NCBI GenBank assembly: GCA_964016875.1
Contig: OZ024730.1
Coordinates: 30,171,295-30,235,294, forward strand
Direction of reading: 5' to 3'
DNA length: 64,000 nt
Source of the DNA: Fallopia convolvulus
Lineage: Eukaryota; Streptophyta; Magnoliopsida; Caryophyllales; Polygonaceae
Within the stretch, counting starts at the first letter, position 1, and each line of letters opens with the position of its first letter. This document shows positions 1 through 10,775 of this stretch, one piece after another. A model generated the notes under the pieces. That model had not been told where the DNA came from. It did not search any database and was given only the letters and a program-made list of their open reading frames with translations. The translations under genes and the position numbers were made by a program.

Positions 1-330
1 TTTTTTACTAATTGTTGGACTCCCCACTTTTTCTTGATTGCGATGAAGTGGGCGCTTTTGGTGAGTCGGTCTACGATCACCCATATAGGGTATTTCTGCT
101 TTTGAGTCTTAGGTAACCCGGTAACGAAGTCCATTGCTATATCTTCCCACTTCCATTCTGGCACTGGAAGCGATTGTAACATTCCTCCCGATCTTTTATG
201 CTCAATCTTCACCTTCTGGCAAACCAAACACCTTAAAATGAATTTTGCCACTTCTTGCTTCATGTTCGGCCACCACAAATTCCTTCGCAAGTCTTTGTAT
301 ATCTTACTTGCTCCGGGATGAACAGAATAT
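1..330 (-). pseudogene. Ty3/gypsy chromovirus (Tekay/Del-like) integrase fragment
   Basis: Read on the minus strand, these bases encode the integrase zinc-binding region and the start of the catalytic core. Visible are the HPGASKIYKDL block, the CLVCQKVKIEH cysteine pair of the HHCC finger, PEWKWEDIAMDFVTGLP with the first catalytic Asp, and IWVIVDRLTKSAHF. These are the standard blocks of plant chromovirus integrases, and the frame is open throughout. The fragment runs off the left window edge. On the right it is cut cleanly at 330/331, where an Athila LTR begins inside the codons just before HPGAS. The upstream pol of this element is not seen on the far side of the Athila copy. It is an old element remnant and not a host gene. 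Confidence 0.9.
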
Positions 331-1892
331 TGATAGGCCAATTCCTACCCCGTAAGTGTATGGGATCGGTTATAATACCAAGGTGTCGAACTCTGGGACT
401 ATGTAGTATTAATTGTAATCAAATCAGTAAACTAAGCCGTAAAACAAGAAAAGATTGAATTGGGATTTTAGCTATGAAACTAATTAAAACAAACAAACAA
501 GTAAATATGGGCAAATAAATGAGAGGAAAGCTTCTAAGATCAAGGATCACCACAATAATGCGTCGGTAGACTATAAAAGATGATTGCACAACCTTAATTA
601 TGACTTTGTTTGAAGGCAATTGTCTAATGTATCCGCTAAATTCTTTCAAATGTTAACAGACATATCTAGACTCAATTAAACATCCACTTTCATGACTTGC
701 AAATTAAAATCTAGACCATTAAGCACTTAGAATTTAAGATTAAATTGAATAAACATCCGCTTTCGCGACTTGCTAACTCGACCTAACCTTAAGATTTCTA
801 CGACAGTTGTTATTCCACAAGAGAATTCAAAGTACATTCATAATAAAGAAAACTCATGTTCAAATCCTAGGGTTCCAACAGGAAAAAGTACCTTTCAGTC
901 TCAATTTCCTGTCTGACTACTTAACAAAGTTTTCACCTTTCAGTCTCAAACTTTGGCATGTTCCCATTCATATAAATGACTAGGGCATAAAGCATCTAGG
1001 ATTGAATCATACAAAGCTTCAAACAATGAATTATGCAATTTAATAAATAAGTCTACCTATACATCATTGGGTTCACCCCAATCTTAGAATTTGGGGTTTA
1101 GCTAGACATTAAAATAGAAGAAAATCAATTCAATAACGAGATTAAACATACCGGATTGAAGAAACAAACAAACTTGATTCAAATCCAGAAAATCCAAACT
1201 CAATTGAACAAAAGTCTTCAAATTCTCCAAAATCTCTCTAAACTTGTCTCTCAAGGAATAAAAAAACTAGGTTAAAACCCTAATCTAGAAGACAAAGTAA
1301 AGTATTTTTACTAAGGATAAAATAAGAGAGGCTGCATAAAAACACGTCAAACATGAAGCGCACGACCCAAGGCGCGCGTCGTGCGCCTCAATGCACGACC
1401 GTACAAGGCCACGCACGACCTCACAAAGTGCACGATCCTGGCCTAGGGGACGCACGACCGTGCGTTTGAAAACGCACGGGCGTAGCCTTTCACTGGGTTA
1501 AACCGCACGATCGTGCGTGTGTGACGCACGATCCTCAACTGGCTCGAGCTAAGGGCGCACGATCCAACATTCTTCATCACCGCTTGCACGACCGTGCACC
1601 AAGGTGCACGACTTTGGCCTTGAACGTGTGATCCTTCCTATTTTGGACTCCTTAGTCGATCTTGTCCGGTCCCGACGCCTCCTAGACTGAAGTCTTGATT
1701 CCGCTATGTGTCCAAATGCGTTCCAATGAAGCTCAAAACTCTCCAAAGTACCTAAAAAGCATAAATATACGCGTGTAGAGATCTATAACGGAAACTAAAC
1801 TAAAAGCACTAGAAACACGAGACTAATGCATGAAAATATATAAACTAAGGTCCTAAATGCATGTCCTAATATGCTCTAAATGCAAGTTATCA
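331..1892 (-). repeat. 3' LTR of the Athila-like element
   Basis: In element orientation it starts TGATAACTTGCATTTAG at 1892 and ends GGCCTATCA at 331, giving matching TGATA/TATCA termini. A polypurine tract directly precedes the start. Length is 1,562 bp. It is AT-rich except for a GC-rich patch at about 1340-1615 with repeated GCACGA motifs. No second LTR of this family is in the window, so identity and age cannot be judged. Confidence 0.85.
1340..1615. repeat. cluster of GCACGA / GCACGATCGTGC palindromic motifs
   Basis: Within about 275 bp of the Athila LTR the hexamer GCACGA occurs roughly ten times. Several copies are extended to self-complementary forms: GCACGATCGTGC at 1505-1516, GCACGACCGTGC at 1586, and CGCACGACCGTGCG near 1451. 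The surroundings are AT-rich, so the patch stands out by composition. A regulatory or CG-methylation role is inference only. Confidence 0.7.
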
Positions 1893-1907
1893 AAATCCCC
1901 CAAACTT
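1893..1907 (-). other. polypurine tract of the Athila-like element
   Basis: On the minus strand AAGTTTGGGGGATTT lies immediately before the TGATAAC start of the LTR. This is the usual priming position for plus-strand DNA synthesis and it fixes the LTR border at 1892. Confidence 0.8.
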
Positions 1908-3276
1908 GAACCTTGCTTGTCCTCAAGCAAGAAATAAACTCAACAACCCACAAAAACAATGCAATTCAAGTATCCACCTCAAATGAAGTTAAGCATTAAT
2001 CAATAAACTTGTAGTTCAACAAATTGAAATCATTGCACATGCTTTAGAAAATCCAAAAGATCAAGAGAATGCATCCATTCTAGACCTCACTAGGGGATTG
2101 TGTTTGTCTCTCTCACTCTTGTGTATAGGGTATAGTGTTTCGCTCAATTCTCAACTAAGACTGCTCAACTACCATATGATTGCATCAGTGTTCTAAATCT
2201 CCACCGCTATGGACATTGCATACAATAAAAATCAAGAGGTCTTTTAATGGGTTGTAATGTGGCCAAGGTGAGAAGAATAAGGTATGGAATATATATTGCT
2301 ATGTGGTGCTAAAACTGGAAAATAGAAATTAAGCTTCATCAACACCAACAAACCTTTATAGCTCACTTTGCTTCCACACCTTTCAACTAAACTTCACTTT
2401 TTTTTTCTCACACTTCTTTTGCAATTACTTTCAACCCATTCTTTTCATGGCTTTTGAGACTTTTCCTTCATATACACACTTTTTATTTCTCAAGCTCAAA
2501 CCATTTTTCATTTTCAACTTTCATCCCCTTTACTTCACATTTTTTTTCAACTCATCCACCATTCTCATTCTTCTTTTCAATTTCCCAACTCACTCAAACT
2601 TCACAAAATAATTCATTTAAAAATTCCTATTCTCCAGAAGGGTCAGGCTCATTAGGCTCGGGATTTAATTTTTGTGGAGCTCAAAAAGATAGGATATTAA
2701 GGCTAACAGGGGCTTCAAAAAGAAGGATTAATATGCAGGGTGGATAGGGGAAATATAGGCTAAAGAAAATAATGCCTCTATCACTTTAATGTCGTATGCA
2801 AGACTCATGTAAGCAGCCTCAAAATAGATATTTAACGCAAGTTCTAGAGTTAGCAAGTCATAGTGAGACACTCAAGAAATAATAGAGAGGACAATTAGTC
2901 ATAGAAGGCTAAAAATATGATCTCACAAGGTTAAACATGTCTAGAACTTCAGCATAATCTCAAATCTCAAAAGATAACATGTGCTCATTCAATTTAATGT
3001 AAAACATACAAATCTACAATCATGCTAATATATGGAGGTTTCAACAATTCAAGCATGTCATGTGGTCTAGAGTTATATAAAGAATAATTAAGGACAAGGG
3101 GTTTTCCATTAAAAGGGATTCAATAACACCTAAAATGCATGATTTTTTTATTTTTTTTAGATTTTTTTTATATGCAAAGACAAATGCAAAAATTTAAACA
3201 TGAAAATGCAACCTAGCATGAAACTATATGCAATCTAACTAACATGAAACAGGTTTCCCTCCCCCAAACTTAAAAT
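1908..3276. other. non-coding 3' internal region of the Athila-like element
   Basis: No credible gene. The plus strand is pyrimidine-rich at 2390-2640, so the element strand is purine-rich. Frames on either strand here are short and low-complexity. It separates the third ORF from the polypurine tract. Confidence 0.6.
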
Positions 3277-4510
3277 CTACATTGTCCCCAATGTAGAAAA
3301 ATAAAAGAGAGGGAAATACTCACCAGACAATCTACTGACGCGGCGGAGGATAGGGAGCGCTCGGGTCATAGAAATACCCGAAAGTGTGGTGGTCATCTGC
3401 TGCGTCATCTGCTCAATGTTGTTGAACCGGGTATCCATAGATGTTTGTAGCGCTGTCATCTGCTCAGAAATGGAATCTATCTGCTGGCGGAGGTAAGCAG
3501 GAGCCAAGGCCAGAAGACTCTCCCTGCTGAAAGTGTGGTGGAGGAGCAGGAGCGTCGTCCATAAGCTCATCATCATCACTGTGAACCACACCAACAGGTC
3601 TAGGAGGAGGAGGTGCTCCAATCCAAGACTCATACCAGTTTGCAACGTTATCAGTGCGGATCCGAACAGGATCAGGAAGGCGCGACACAATAGTCACCCG
3701 AGTAAACCGAAGATATAATGCATGGCCTTTGCGCTGGATCCAACGACACTGGACAAGAAAATCTTCATCAATGCGATACAACTCTGGAGTCTCTGTGTAT
3801 CGTGCCAGATCCACCTGAAAATGACGAGCAATAAGAGCAACCATTCCTCCAATAGCAATCACGTCGTTGGTGGATTTCTGAATCTGATCAAACTTTACAG
3901 CCAATTGATATCCCAGATACATATGAAACTCATGTGCCATGGCACACAGAATAGCAAGCTCTCCACAACGAACGTTGCCTCCCTCTTCACACCCATAAAT
4001 GGTGTGAGCCAGAATCTTCTGCAGAATACGAAAACATGGGTTGACAATGTTGGAGGCCTTTGAAGATTGACCTCGGAATGTCAAATTCCCAGTTAATTTA
4101 TGCCAAAAATCATCCTGATTATTACTAGAAAGTAGTGTTCGATCTCCACTAGCAGGAAAATTGAAGATTTGGTTTAACTGAGCAAGATTCAAACTCCTCC
4201 ATTGGTTCCCCAGACAAAACTTAAGAAGCCCAGCGTCCTCCACTACAGGAGAGATATAAACAGTCAGAGAGCTGAAGAACTCACAAGTCAAAGCCTTATA
4301 AGTCGGTGAAGACAAAGAGAGAAGGCTCTGAATGCCAATCTTGGAGGCCATACGATTGATTTCATCCATGAATCCTAAATGGCCAAGGCTCTCACTATTG
4401 ACCCAACGGGTAGACATGTGGGGACGTGCATCAAAGTCAGCATACAAATTTTGTTGCTCTTGAGTAGCAAAATCAACTCTATCCACAGCTGAGCGTCTCC
4501 GAGGAGGCAT
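3277..4510 (-). pseudogene. ATHILA ORF-1-type (env-position) protein, frameshifted
   Basis: A 348-codon frame starts at 4510 with MPPRRRSAVDRVDF and runs to 3464. It contains conserved ATHILA-type blocks: ISPVVEDAGLLKFCLGNQWR, LNLAQLNQIFNFP, FRILQKILAHTIYG and GGMVALIARHFQVDL. Near 3520 the sense frame shifts: the remaining C-terminus (YLRQQIDSISEQMTALQ, TRFNNIEQMTQQM), a coiled-coil-like stretch, reads on in another frame to about 3300. Before the break is an acidic, proline-rich linker. The family is known from Athila elements, where it lies between pol and the 3' LTR; its function is not established. No convincing signal peptide or fusion peptide is seen. It is inactive as written because of the frameshift. 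Confidence 0.8.
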
Positions 4511-4912
4511 AATTATGTTTTTTACAATACAAGCAGAATGGTTTCTGAAATGTCACCTGGCTAACAAAACTCAACAAAAACCAAATCAAACCCAAAAACA
4601 AGTCCCTGGCAAGGGACTTCAACAATCACATTCAAGGGGTTCAAAGCGGTTTTCCACAAGAGCACAAATAAGCCTTATTAACAACTAATAATGGGTAGTA
4701 CGAAAAATTCCACCAGTCCATGGATTCCAACAATTGGCAAACAATTTACCCAAATCCTAAATCTAGCAATTAATCCACAAATTTTGTGCAATTTCTATTT
4801 AAACTAGGCAAAACCCTAGAATGCAATTTAAACAAAATCAAAAGAGGGCTTTAGAGGGGTACCTCAGGTTGTGGTGCGGCTCGACGGTCGGCGGTGGGTG
4901 GCTCGCTGCAGG
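4511..4912. other. Athila spacer between third ORF and Cassandra insertion
   Basis: AT-rich, no gene seen. The last 60 bp are GC-rich (gcggctcgacggtcggcg) and match in character the sequence on the other side of the Cassandra insertion, so 4850-4912 and 5424-5800 were probably one continuous stretch. Confidence 0.5.
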
Positions 4913-5107
4913 AGTAAGGCCCGAAGCCTTAGAAGCACTATCCCATGCCAACCCGATGACTTCCCAAGAGGTCACCCATCCTGGTACTACTCTCGTCCTT
5001 GCACGCTTAACTTCTAAGTTCTTTGTCCTCACTCGAACTTAGAAAAGGAAGAGCTCTTGTTAACATGGGTAGCACCTCAATTCTTTATAAATTATCGGGG
5101 TGTTACA
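4913..5107 (-). repeat. Cassandra 3' LTR
   Basis: On the minus strand it runs from TGTAACACCCC at 5107 to the degraded terminus at 4913, where the final CA pair is mutated. The 5S-like segment occupies 4950-5015. Compared with the partner LTR it lacks a 4-bp GGTC repeat in the middle of that segment. Confidence 0.9.
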
Positions 5108-5108
5108 A

Positions 5109-5120
5109 TCTCCCCCTCTT
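5109..5120 (-). other. Cassandra polypurine tract
   Basis: AAGAGGGGGAGA on the minus strand, immediately before the 3' LTR. Confidence 0.85.
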
Positions 5121-5210
5121 AAGCACTTGACGTCCTCGTCAAGGCCTAAAGACCACCCTCCGGGTCGAGTGACCGCCCATCAGGCCAAGCCAACTCGTAA
5201 CCTAGAGTCG

Positions 5211-5222
5211 GCTCTGATACCA
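5211..5222 (-). other. Cassandra primer-binding site
   Basis: TGGTATCAGAGC on the minus strand, two bases inside the 5' LTR. It is complementary to the 3' end of initiator methionine tRNA. Confidence 0.88.
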
Positions 5223-5224
5223 TT

Positions 5225-5423
5225 TGTAAGACCCGAAGCCTTAGAAGCGCTATCCCATGCCAACCCGAGGACTTCCCAGGAGGTCGGTCACCCATCCTGT
5301 TACTACTCTCGTCCTTGCACGCTTAACTTCTAAGTTCTTTGTCCTCACTCGAACATAGAAAAGGAAGAGCTCTTGTTAACATGGGTAGCACCTCAATTCT
5401 TTATAAATTATCGGGGTGTTACA
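5225..5423 (-). repeat. Cassandra 5' LTR
   Basis: It runs from TGTAACACCCC at 5423 to CTTACA at 5225 on the minus strand. It is followed by AA and then the primer-binding site, which marks it as the 5' LTR. The 5S-like block carries a short GACC duplication absent from the other LTR. Confidence 0.9.
5262..5331 (-). promoter_or_regulatory. 5S rRNA-like segment (putative Pol III internal promoter) in Cassandra LTR
   Basis: On the minus strand the order AGTTAAGCGTGC, GGATGGGTGACC, TCCTGGGAAGTCC matches box A, intermediate element and box C of plant 5S genes. The 4-bp insertion between the intermediate element and box C alters their spacing in this copy. A second copy lies at 4950-5015 without the insertion. 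This is not a 5S rRNA gene: the 5' half of the 120-nt rRNA is absent. Confidence 0.8.
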
Positions 5424-6142
5424 ACAGGACTCGCCAGCGCCAGGCAACCGGAGAGGGAGGTTGGCTCACGAACTGCAGGTGCTCGTTGCTGTGCGGGACT
5501 GGTGCATCGAGCAGGGCGCAGTGGCTCGAGTGCTATGTGTTGGGGGCTCGCTCGACGTGGCGATGACGCCCTAGGCAACCGGAGAAACTCGTCGGCGGCT
5601 CGATCTGGTGGCAGGGAAGGCTGTTGCGCTAGATTCAGATCCAGCGACCGGGGTTGGGCGGCTCGAGCAGTGGTGGCAGCAGGTGGCTATAGGAGGTCGA
5701 GCAGGCCTTCTCTGGTGCGGTGGTGCGGTGAGGATCGCCGTCGGTTTAGGAGGCGGCAGTTTTCTTTGGTGAGGAAGGCGTAGAGAGGAGAAGAGGAAAA
5801 GAGGAGTCGGGCTTGTGTCTCGCAAAGCAGAAAAGAGGGGGAGGAGAGAGAGGGGAAAAAGAAGAGAGGAAAAAAAAGAAAAACCTAAAAATAAAAAAAA
5901 TAAAAAAAAATGCTACTCTCTTTACCATCCATTTTTTTTCCTTTTTTATATATATATATTTTGATTTTTTGATTTTTGATTTTTTTTATAAATAAAAATA
6001 AAACCTAAATATTATTTGGTTGCCTCCCAATAAGCGCTTGTTTAAGGTCGTTAGCTTGACCGTCAAATTTTCTTTCAAGCGCTCGGATCAAGAAGATCAA
6101 TAGAATTGGTCTTCTCAATCGGACTCCCAGCTATGTATTTCT
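5424..6142. other. non-coding spacer between Cassandra and Athila pol
   Basis: GC-rich from 5430 to 5770, with a repeated CAACCGGAGA motif (5449, 5577). It then becomes a purine-rich tract at 5775-5915 and a poly(A)/(TA)-rich tract to 6000. No protein is recognised; open frames here are low-complexity and lack family similarity. Confidence 0.5.
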
Positions 6143-6680
6143 TTAAACGCTGCCCGTTGGAAGTATATGCTTTCCTGAAAAGACATGTCGTACTTGAAAG
6201 GGTCCACTCCACCTAGACTTAAGCTTTCCTGGAAACAACCTAAGCCTGGAATTGAATGACAGCACAAGATCACCTACTTGGAATTCCCTTGGAAGTATAT
6301 GCTTATCATGCCATCTCTTGGTTCTTTCTTTGTAGATCTTGGCATTCTCATAGGCATCTAATCTCAGTTCTTCCAACTCTTGAAGTTGTAATAGTCTCTT
6401 TTCACCTGCCTCTTTCATGTCGTAATTGAACAACTTGATTGCCCAATATGCTTTATGTTCCAACTCCACATGTAGATGACAAGATTTCCCATAAACTAAT
6501 CTGAAAGGGGTAGTACCGATGGGAGTCTTGTAAGCAGTGTTGTAGGCCCAAAACTGCATCATCTAACTTCATAATCCACCGCTACAAGAATGTACTTGTT
6601 GTTGCAAGAAGATGGAAAAGGGCCCATGAAATCAATCCCCCAAACATCAAAGATCTCCACCTCTTGGATATTGTTGAGAG
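6143..6680 (-). pseudogene. Athila integrase, C-terminal part with catalytic core deleted
   Basis: The minus strand first reads DVWGIDFMGPFPSS and KYILVAVDY, the start of the integrase core with the first catalytic Asp (about 6560-6640). It then jumps directly to YNTAYKTPIGTTPFRLVYGK and the C-terminal domain (VGDLVLSFNSRLRLFPGKLK, WSGPFQV). The middle of the core, roughly 120 codons including the second Asp and the Glu, is missing, and the join is out of frame. The C-terminal frame stays open to 6143. The integrase cannot be active. Confidence 0.85.
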
Positions 6681-8565
6681 TCATTTCATTCCTTCTTGAG
6701 ATATTTCCAGTCCGCTGGCAAGAATCACATGAGGAGATGAATTGGTGGACATCTTTGAATATTGATGGCCTAAAGCTGAATTGAGAATCTTGGTGGTTGT
6801 CTTAGGAGAGCTAGCATGGCCTCCACATGGTAAAGAATGACAATGTCGAATGACACTCTCTACCTCTTCTTCAAGAATGCACCTCCTTATCACACCATCA
6901 ACACACCTCTTAAAGAGAAAAGGCTCACTCCAATAATAATGTCGGACATCAGCCATGAATTTCTTCTTTTGCTGCCAAGATAGCCCAGGAGGTAACTCAT
7001 TGCAAACTAAGTAATTGACAAAATCAGCATACCATGGCATCTTTGAAGTTGCAAGTTGTACGAGCTCCTCTGTTATCCCAAAGAGATGATCATCAGGAAA
7101 AGAATCATCTATGGGGACTGAATCAAGTGGCTTCTCTTCTTGGGGCATCAATCTAGACAGGTGATCAGCAACTAAGTTTTCTGTCCCCTTTTTATCCTTG
7201 ATCTCCAAATCAAACTCTTGAAGGAGAAGGATCCAACGAATCAATCTAGGCTTAGCATCCTTCTTGCTCAAGAGATATCGAATAGCAGCATGATCAGTGT
7301 AGACAATTACTTTAGCTCCCACCAAATAGGACCTGAACTTCTCAAAGGCAAACACTATAGCAAGCAACTCTTTTTCTGTAGTAGCATATTTCACCTGGGC
7401 TTCAAAAAGAGTTTTGCTAGCATAGTAGATGGCATGAAGCTTCTTTTCCTTTCTCTGTCCCAACACAGCCTCGACTGCAAAATCACTTGCATCACACATA
7501 ACTTCAAAGGGAAGATTCCAATCAGGAGGCTGCATTATTGGAGATAAAATCAAGGCCTGTTTTAACCTGTTGAAGCTCTCAAGACACTCAGGGGAAAAGT
7601 TAAATTCCACATCTTTAAGCAATAAATTGGTAAGAGGCTTAGCAATTTTAGAAAAATCTTGAATAAACCTCCTATAAAAAACTGCATGCCCTAAGAAACT
7701 TCTTACCCCTTTAACTGACATGGGAGGTGGCAACCTCTCAATGGCTTCAATCTTTGTCCTGTCAACTTCAATACCACGGTTAGAGACAAGATGACCAAGA
7801 ACTATTCCCTCACTTACCATGAAATGACATTTTTCCCAATTCAACACAAGGTTAACTTCTTCACATCTCTGTAGCACTTCTGACAAGTTAGTCAAACAAG
7901 TATCAAAAGAAGAACCATAAACAGAAAAGTCATCCATGAAAACTTCCATAATATCCTCAATCAAATCAGAAAAGATAGCCTTCATGCATCTCTGAAAAGT
8001 AGCAGGGGCATTACACAATCCAAATGGCATTCTTCGATAAGCAAAGGTGCCATAAGGGCATGTAAAAGTGGTTTTCTCCTGATCATCGTGATGAATAGGA
8101 ATTTGAAAGAAACCAATGTACCCATCTAAGTAACAAAATTTTGAATGTTGGGCTAATCTTTCTAACATTTGATCAATGAAAGGAAGAGGGAAGTGATCCT
8201 TACGGGTTGCTTTGTTCAATTTCCGGTAATCTATGCACATTCTCCAACCCGTAACAGTCCTAGTGGGAATTAATCCATTTTTCTCATTCTTTTCAACAGT
8301 CATCCCACCTTTTTTTGGAACCACATGAATAGGACTAACCCAATTACTATCAAAAATAGGATAAATAATGCCAACATCTAACAATTTTAGCACTTCTTTT
8401 TTCACTACTTCTTTCATATTTGGGTTGTCTTCTTTGATGCTCAATTGAAGTTTTATGGTCATCTTCCATTAGGATCCTATGCATGCACAATGAGGGACTA
8501 ATTCCTTTTAGATCATCAATGGTGTATCCTATGGCTTTTATATGCAGTCTAAGCTCATGCAACAA
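6681..8565 (-). pseudogene. Athila reverse transcriptase-RNase H and integrase zinc finger
   Basis: The long minus-strand frame holds the RT blocks WVSPIHVVPKKGG, CIDYRKLNKATRKDHFPLPF, YLDGYIGFFQIPIH and the catalytic FMDDFSVYG. RNase H follows (CDASDFAVEAVLGQ, ATTEKELLAIVFAFEKFR, YTDHAAIRYLL, NLVADHLSRL), then the start of the integrase HHCC finger (IRRCILEEE, HCHSLPCGGH). The RT N-terminus (ISPSLCMHRILMEDDHK) lies in another frame upstream at about 8440-8565, so at least one frameshift separates it. After the finger the frame ends near 6681, again by frameshift. RT and RH residues look intact although the polyprotein is broken. Confidence 0.9.
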
Positions 8566-8589
8566 TTTCTCAATCCATTATCACTTAGA

Positions 8590-9660
8590 CTAGCATTGAC
8601 AATAACAGGATATGTAGAATTTGGTCCTAGAAACTCGTACCTCAAAGTGGATGGAAGTGGCTTTAAATCCACTATCATCTTTTGGATCTCCTTTGGGAGT
8701 TGGATCATCTCTCTTCAAGATCTCAGCAGCTCTTTTGGTGCAGTCCTCTTTTGTTGCCCTCAAGTCTTGAACTACATCAGCAAGTAGTTCTCCTTTCTCC
8801 ACATGGTCTACACTTGTGGTTAAACAAATCTCTAATGGGTCTTTAGAGACCACAGACATTAAAGAGCCATGAACTTCCCTGTCTATGACATCTAACCTGC
8901 CATCATCATCCTCACTAGAATATTGTTTAATAGCTTTAGAAAAACTAAACTCAATTTTCTCATCATCAATTGTGAAAGAGAGGACCCCTTGTTTCACATC
9001 AATCATGGTACCTGCAGTAGATAAAAAGGGTCTTCCCAACATGACTGGGACAGGCATATCAGCATCAATGTCAAGAAAAATAAAATCAACAGGGATAAAG
9101 AACTTACCTATACGGATAGGCACATCCTCAATAATTCCTATGGGGTGAACTGATGATCTATCCGCCATATAAAGTGTCATCCCTATAGGTCTAGGTTCTC
9201 CCAAACCCAATTCTTTGCAGATAGATAAGGGAATAATACTAACACTAGCTCCTAGATCACATAAAGCATCGTATGTAGTATTACCATAGACAATAGGGAC
9301 AGAAAAGTTACCTGGATCTTCAAGTTTTGGAGGAAGCTTGTTTTGGATAAGGGCGCTACATTCCTTGCTTAGAGACACGGATTGACATTCATCAAGTTTC
9401 CTCTTGTTGGATAGAATCTCTTTCAAGAACTTCACATAAGAGGGCATTTGCTTCAAGGCATCCGTGAAAGGAATATTAATGTAAAGCTTCTTCAGCACAT
9501 CCACAAATTTCCTGTATTGTTGATCCAATTGGACTTGAGCTCTTCTTTGAGGAAATGGTAGAGGTGGCTTGTATGGTGGTGGGGGAACATATGGAGGCTC
9601 CTTCTCATCTACTTTTGACTCTTCAGGGATCAATTTTTCTTGTGGCTCATTTTCCTTCAC
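8590..9660 (-). pseudogene. Athila gag-pol segment with aspartic protease
   Basis: A 356-codon minus-strand frame. Its N-terminal half is charged and proline-rich (PPYVPPPPYKPPLPFPQRRA), then FVDVLKKLYINIPF and YVKFLKEILSNKRKL. The protease domain follows: YGNTTYDALCDLGASVSIIP, with DLGAS at the D(S/T)GA position as usual for Athila, LGEPRPIGMTLYMADRS, and VMLGRPFLST as the second signature. It overlaps the upstream zinc-knuckle frame by 4 bp in another frame. In a working element these would be one polyprotein, so this overlap and the gap to RT are probably frameshifts. Confidence 0.85.
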
Positions 9661-10775
9661 AAAAGCGTCTTGGGTGGAGGAGTTTTAAGTTCTTTTCCAC
9701 TTCTTAGAGACACAACATTCAATTGGCCTCTAGGATTAGCTTCAGGTTGTCCAGGCAATTGACCATTGGGTCTTGGAGCACTCAAGGCTTGTTGAGCTAA
9801 TTGTTGCTCAAACATCTTCTGTTGCTTTTTTACCTCTTGTAACTCTGAGCTTACATCCTGTTGAAAGGACTGACTTGCTTTTTGACCCGCCACAAGTTGC
9901 TCAAGTAGAAGTTCCATTGTTGATTCTTGAGGTTGTGGTACGGGAGGAACAGCTTGTGGTTGAGGAGCCTTTGATTGAAAACCAGGTGGTTGTCTTTGTT
10001 GTGCCTGACTATTTCCATAGGACAAGTTTGGGTGATTCCTCCAACCGGGGTTGTAAGTATTGGAGTATGGATCATTCCTTGCACCCCGATTGTAGTTATT
10101 CATGTAACTCATTTCTCCTTCTTGTGACTCACGTTGAACAACATACAAATGACAGGATGATATAGTGTGATCATCCTCTCCACAAAATTGACAATGAATC
10201 CCAGAACTTGATGGTTTAGGAGTACTTGTCTTTTCAGCTTTGGCCAATGATGCCTCTAGTTGCTTCATCTTTTGAGTTAAGAGAATCAACCTAAGCTCTC
10301 AAGTGAGTGTTGTCATCCACCTCATATCTCCCAGCAACTATTTTGGCACTAGAGGTGGAACGAACATCAGAATAGTTGTGAGAATGCAATGCAGTTCTTT
10401 CAATCAAATCCCATGCCTCGTCTGTTTGCATATTAGACAGGCCACCTCCAGATGAGGCGTCAATTAGCAGACGAGTTGCACCATCAATTGCATTGTAGAA
10501 GATATCAAGAAGTGCCACCTTAGACTGCCCATGATGGGGGCACAACACAAGAATCTCCTTGAATCTCTCCCAAGTTTCAAAGTAAGACTCTCCATCTTTC
10601 ATCCTGAAATTACTGATTTGCTGCCTCATTTCAGAAGTCTTCTTAGGTGGGAAGTATTTGTTCAAGAAGGCTGAGGCTAACTCATCCCATGTTCTGATGG
10701 AGTTCTGAGGAAGAGTCTTGAACCATGTCTTGGCCTTGTCCCTTAAAGAGGATGAGAGTTTACACACAATCACTA
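9657..10775 (-). pseudogene. Athila gag, N-terminally truncated, with CCHC zinc knuckle
   Basis: The gag capsid block is visible at 10300-10775: SLRDKAKTWFKTLPQNSIRT, AFLNKYFPPKKTSEMRQQI, GESYFETWERFKEILVLCPH. A frame change near 10290 leads to the nucleocapsid part with CQFCGEDDHTISSC (CX2CX4HX4C), a glutamine/proline-rich linker, and a C-terminal SLRSGKELKTPPP. Residues before SLRDKAK do not look like gag and the upstream DNA is unrelated, so roughly the first 100 codons are gone. Gag would form the particle and bind element RNA in the cytoplasm. Confidence 0.85.

Larger units (their letters stand above)
4913..5423 (-). mobile_element. Cassandra TRIM retrotransposon with 5S rRNA-like LTRs
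   Basis: This is a 511-bp element on the minus strand with no coding capacity. Two direct repeats of 195 and 199 bp start TGTAACACCCCGATAA and end CTTACA, flanking a 117-bp core. The core begins with a TGGTATCAGAGC primer site and ends with a polypurine tract. Each LTR carries a segment resembling the 3' half of plant 5S rRNA (AGAAGTTAAGCGTGC, GAGAGTAGTA, GGATGGGTGACC, GGGAAGTCCTCG). LTRs with a 5S-like segment are the defining feature of Cassandra TRIMs. Flanks are gcagg (4908-4912) and acagg (5424-5428), a four-of-five target duplication. The LTRs differ by about seven substitutions and a 4-bp indel, so the insertion is not recent. Confidence 0.93.
331..10775 (-). mobile_element. Athila-lineage Ty3/gypsy retrotransposon, 5' truncated, with nested Cassandra
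   Basis: On the minus strand the order is gag, protease, RT-RNaseH, integrase, long spacer, ATHILA-type third ORF, polypurine tract, 3' LTR. This is the Athila/Tat arrangement, with an extra ORF between pol and the 3' LTR. The 5' LTR, primer site and first part of gag are missing: coding similarity stops near 10775, just before the SLRDKAKTWF block, and beyond it is unrelated AT-rich DNA. No target-site duplication can be paired because the right end is lost; the five bases before the LTR are aatat. The integrase core is deleted and all ORFs carry frameshifts, so the copy is dead. A Cassandra TRIM sits between the third ORF and pol. Confidence 0.88.

Noticed and set aside
3464..4510. Endogenous retroviral envelope gene
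   Set aside because: No signal peptide, fusion peptide or anchor helix seen; matches the ATHILA ORF-1 type, whose function is not established.
5262..5331. 5S rRNA gene
   Set aside because: Only the internal promoter and 3' half are present, repeated in both LTRs of a TRIM; it is a Cassandra feature.
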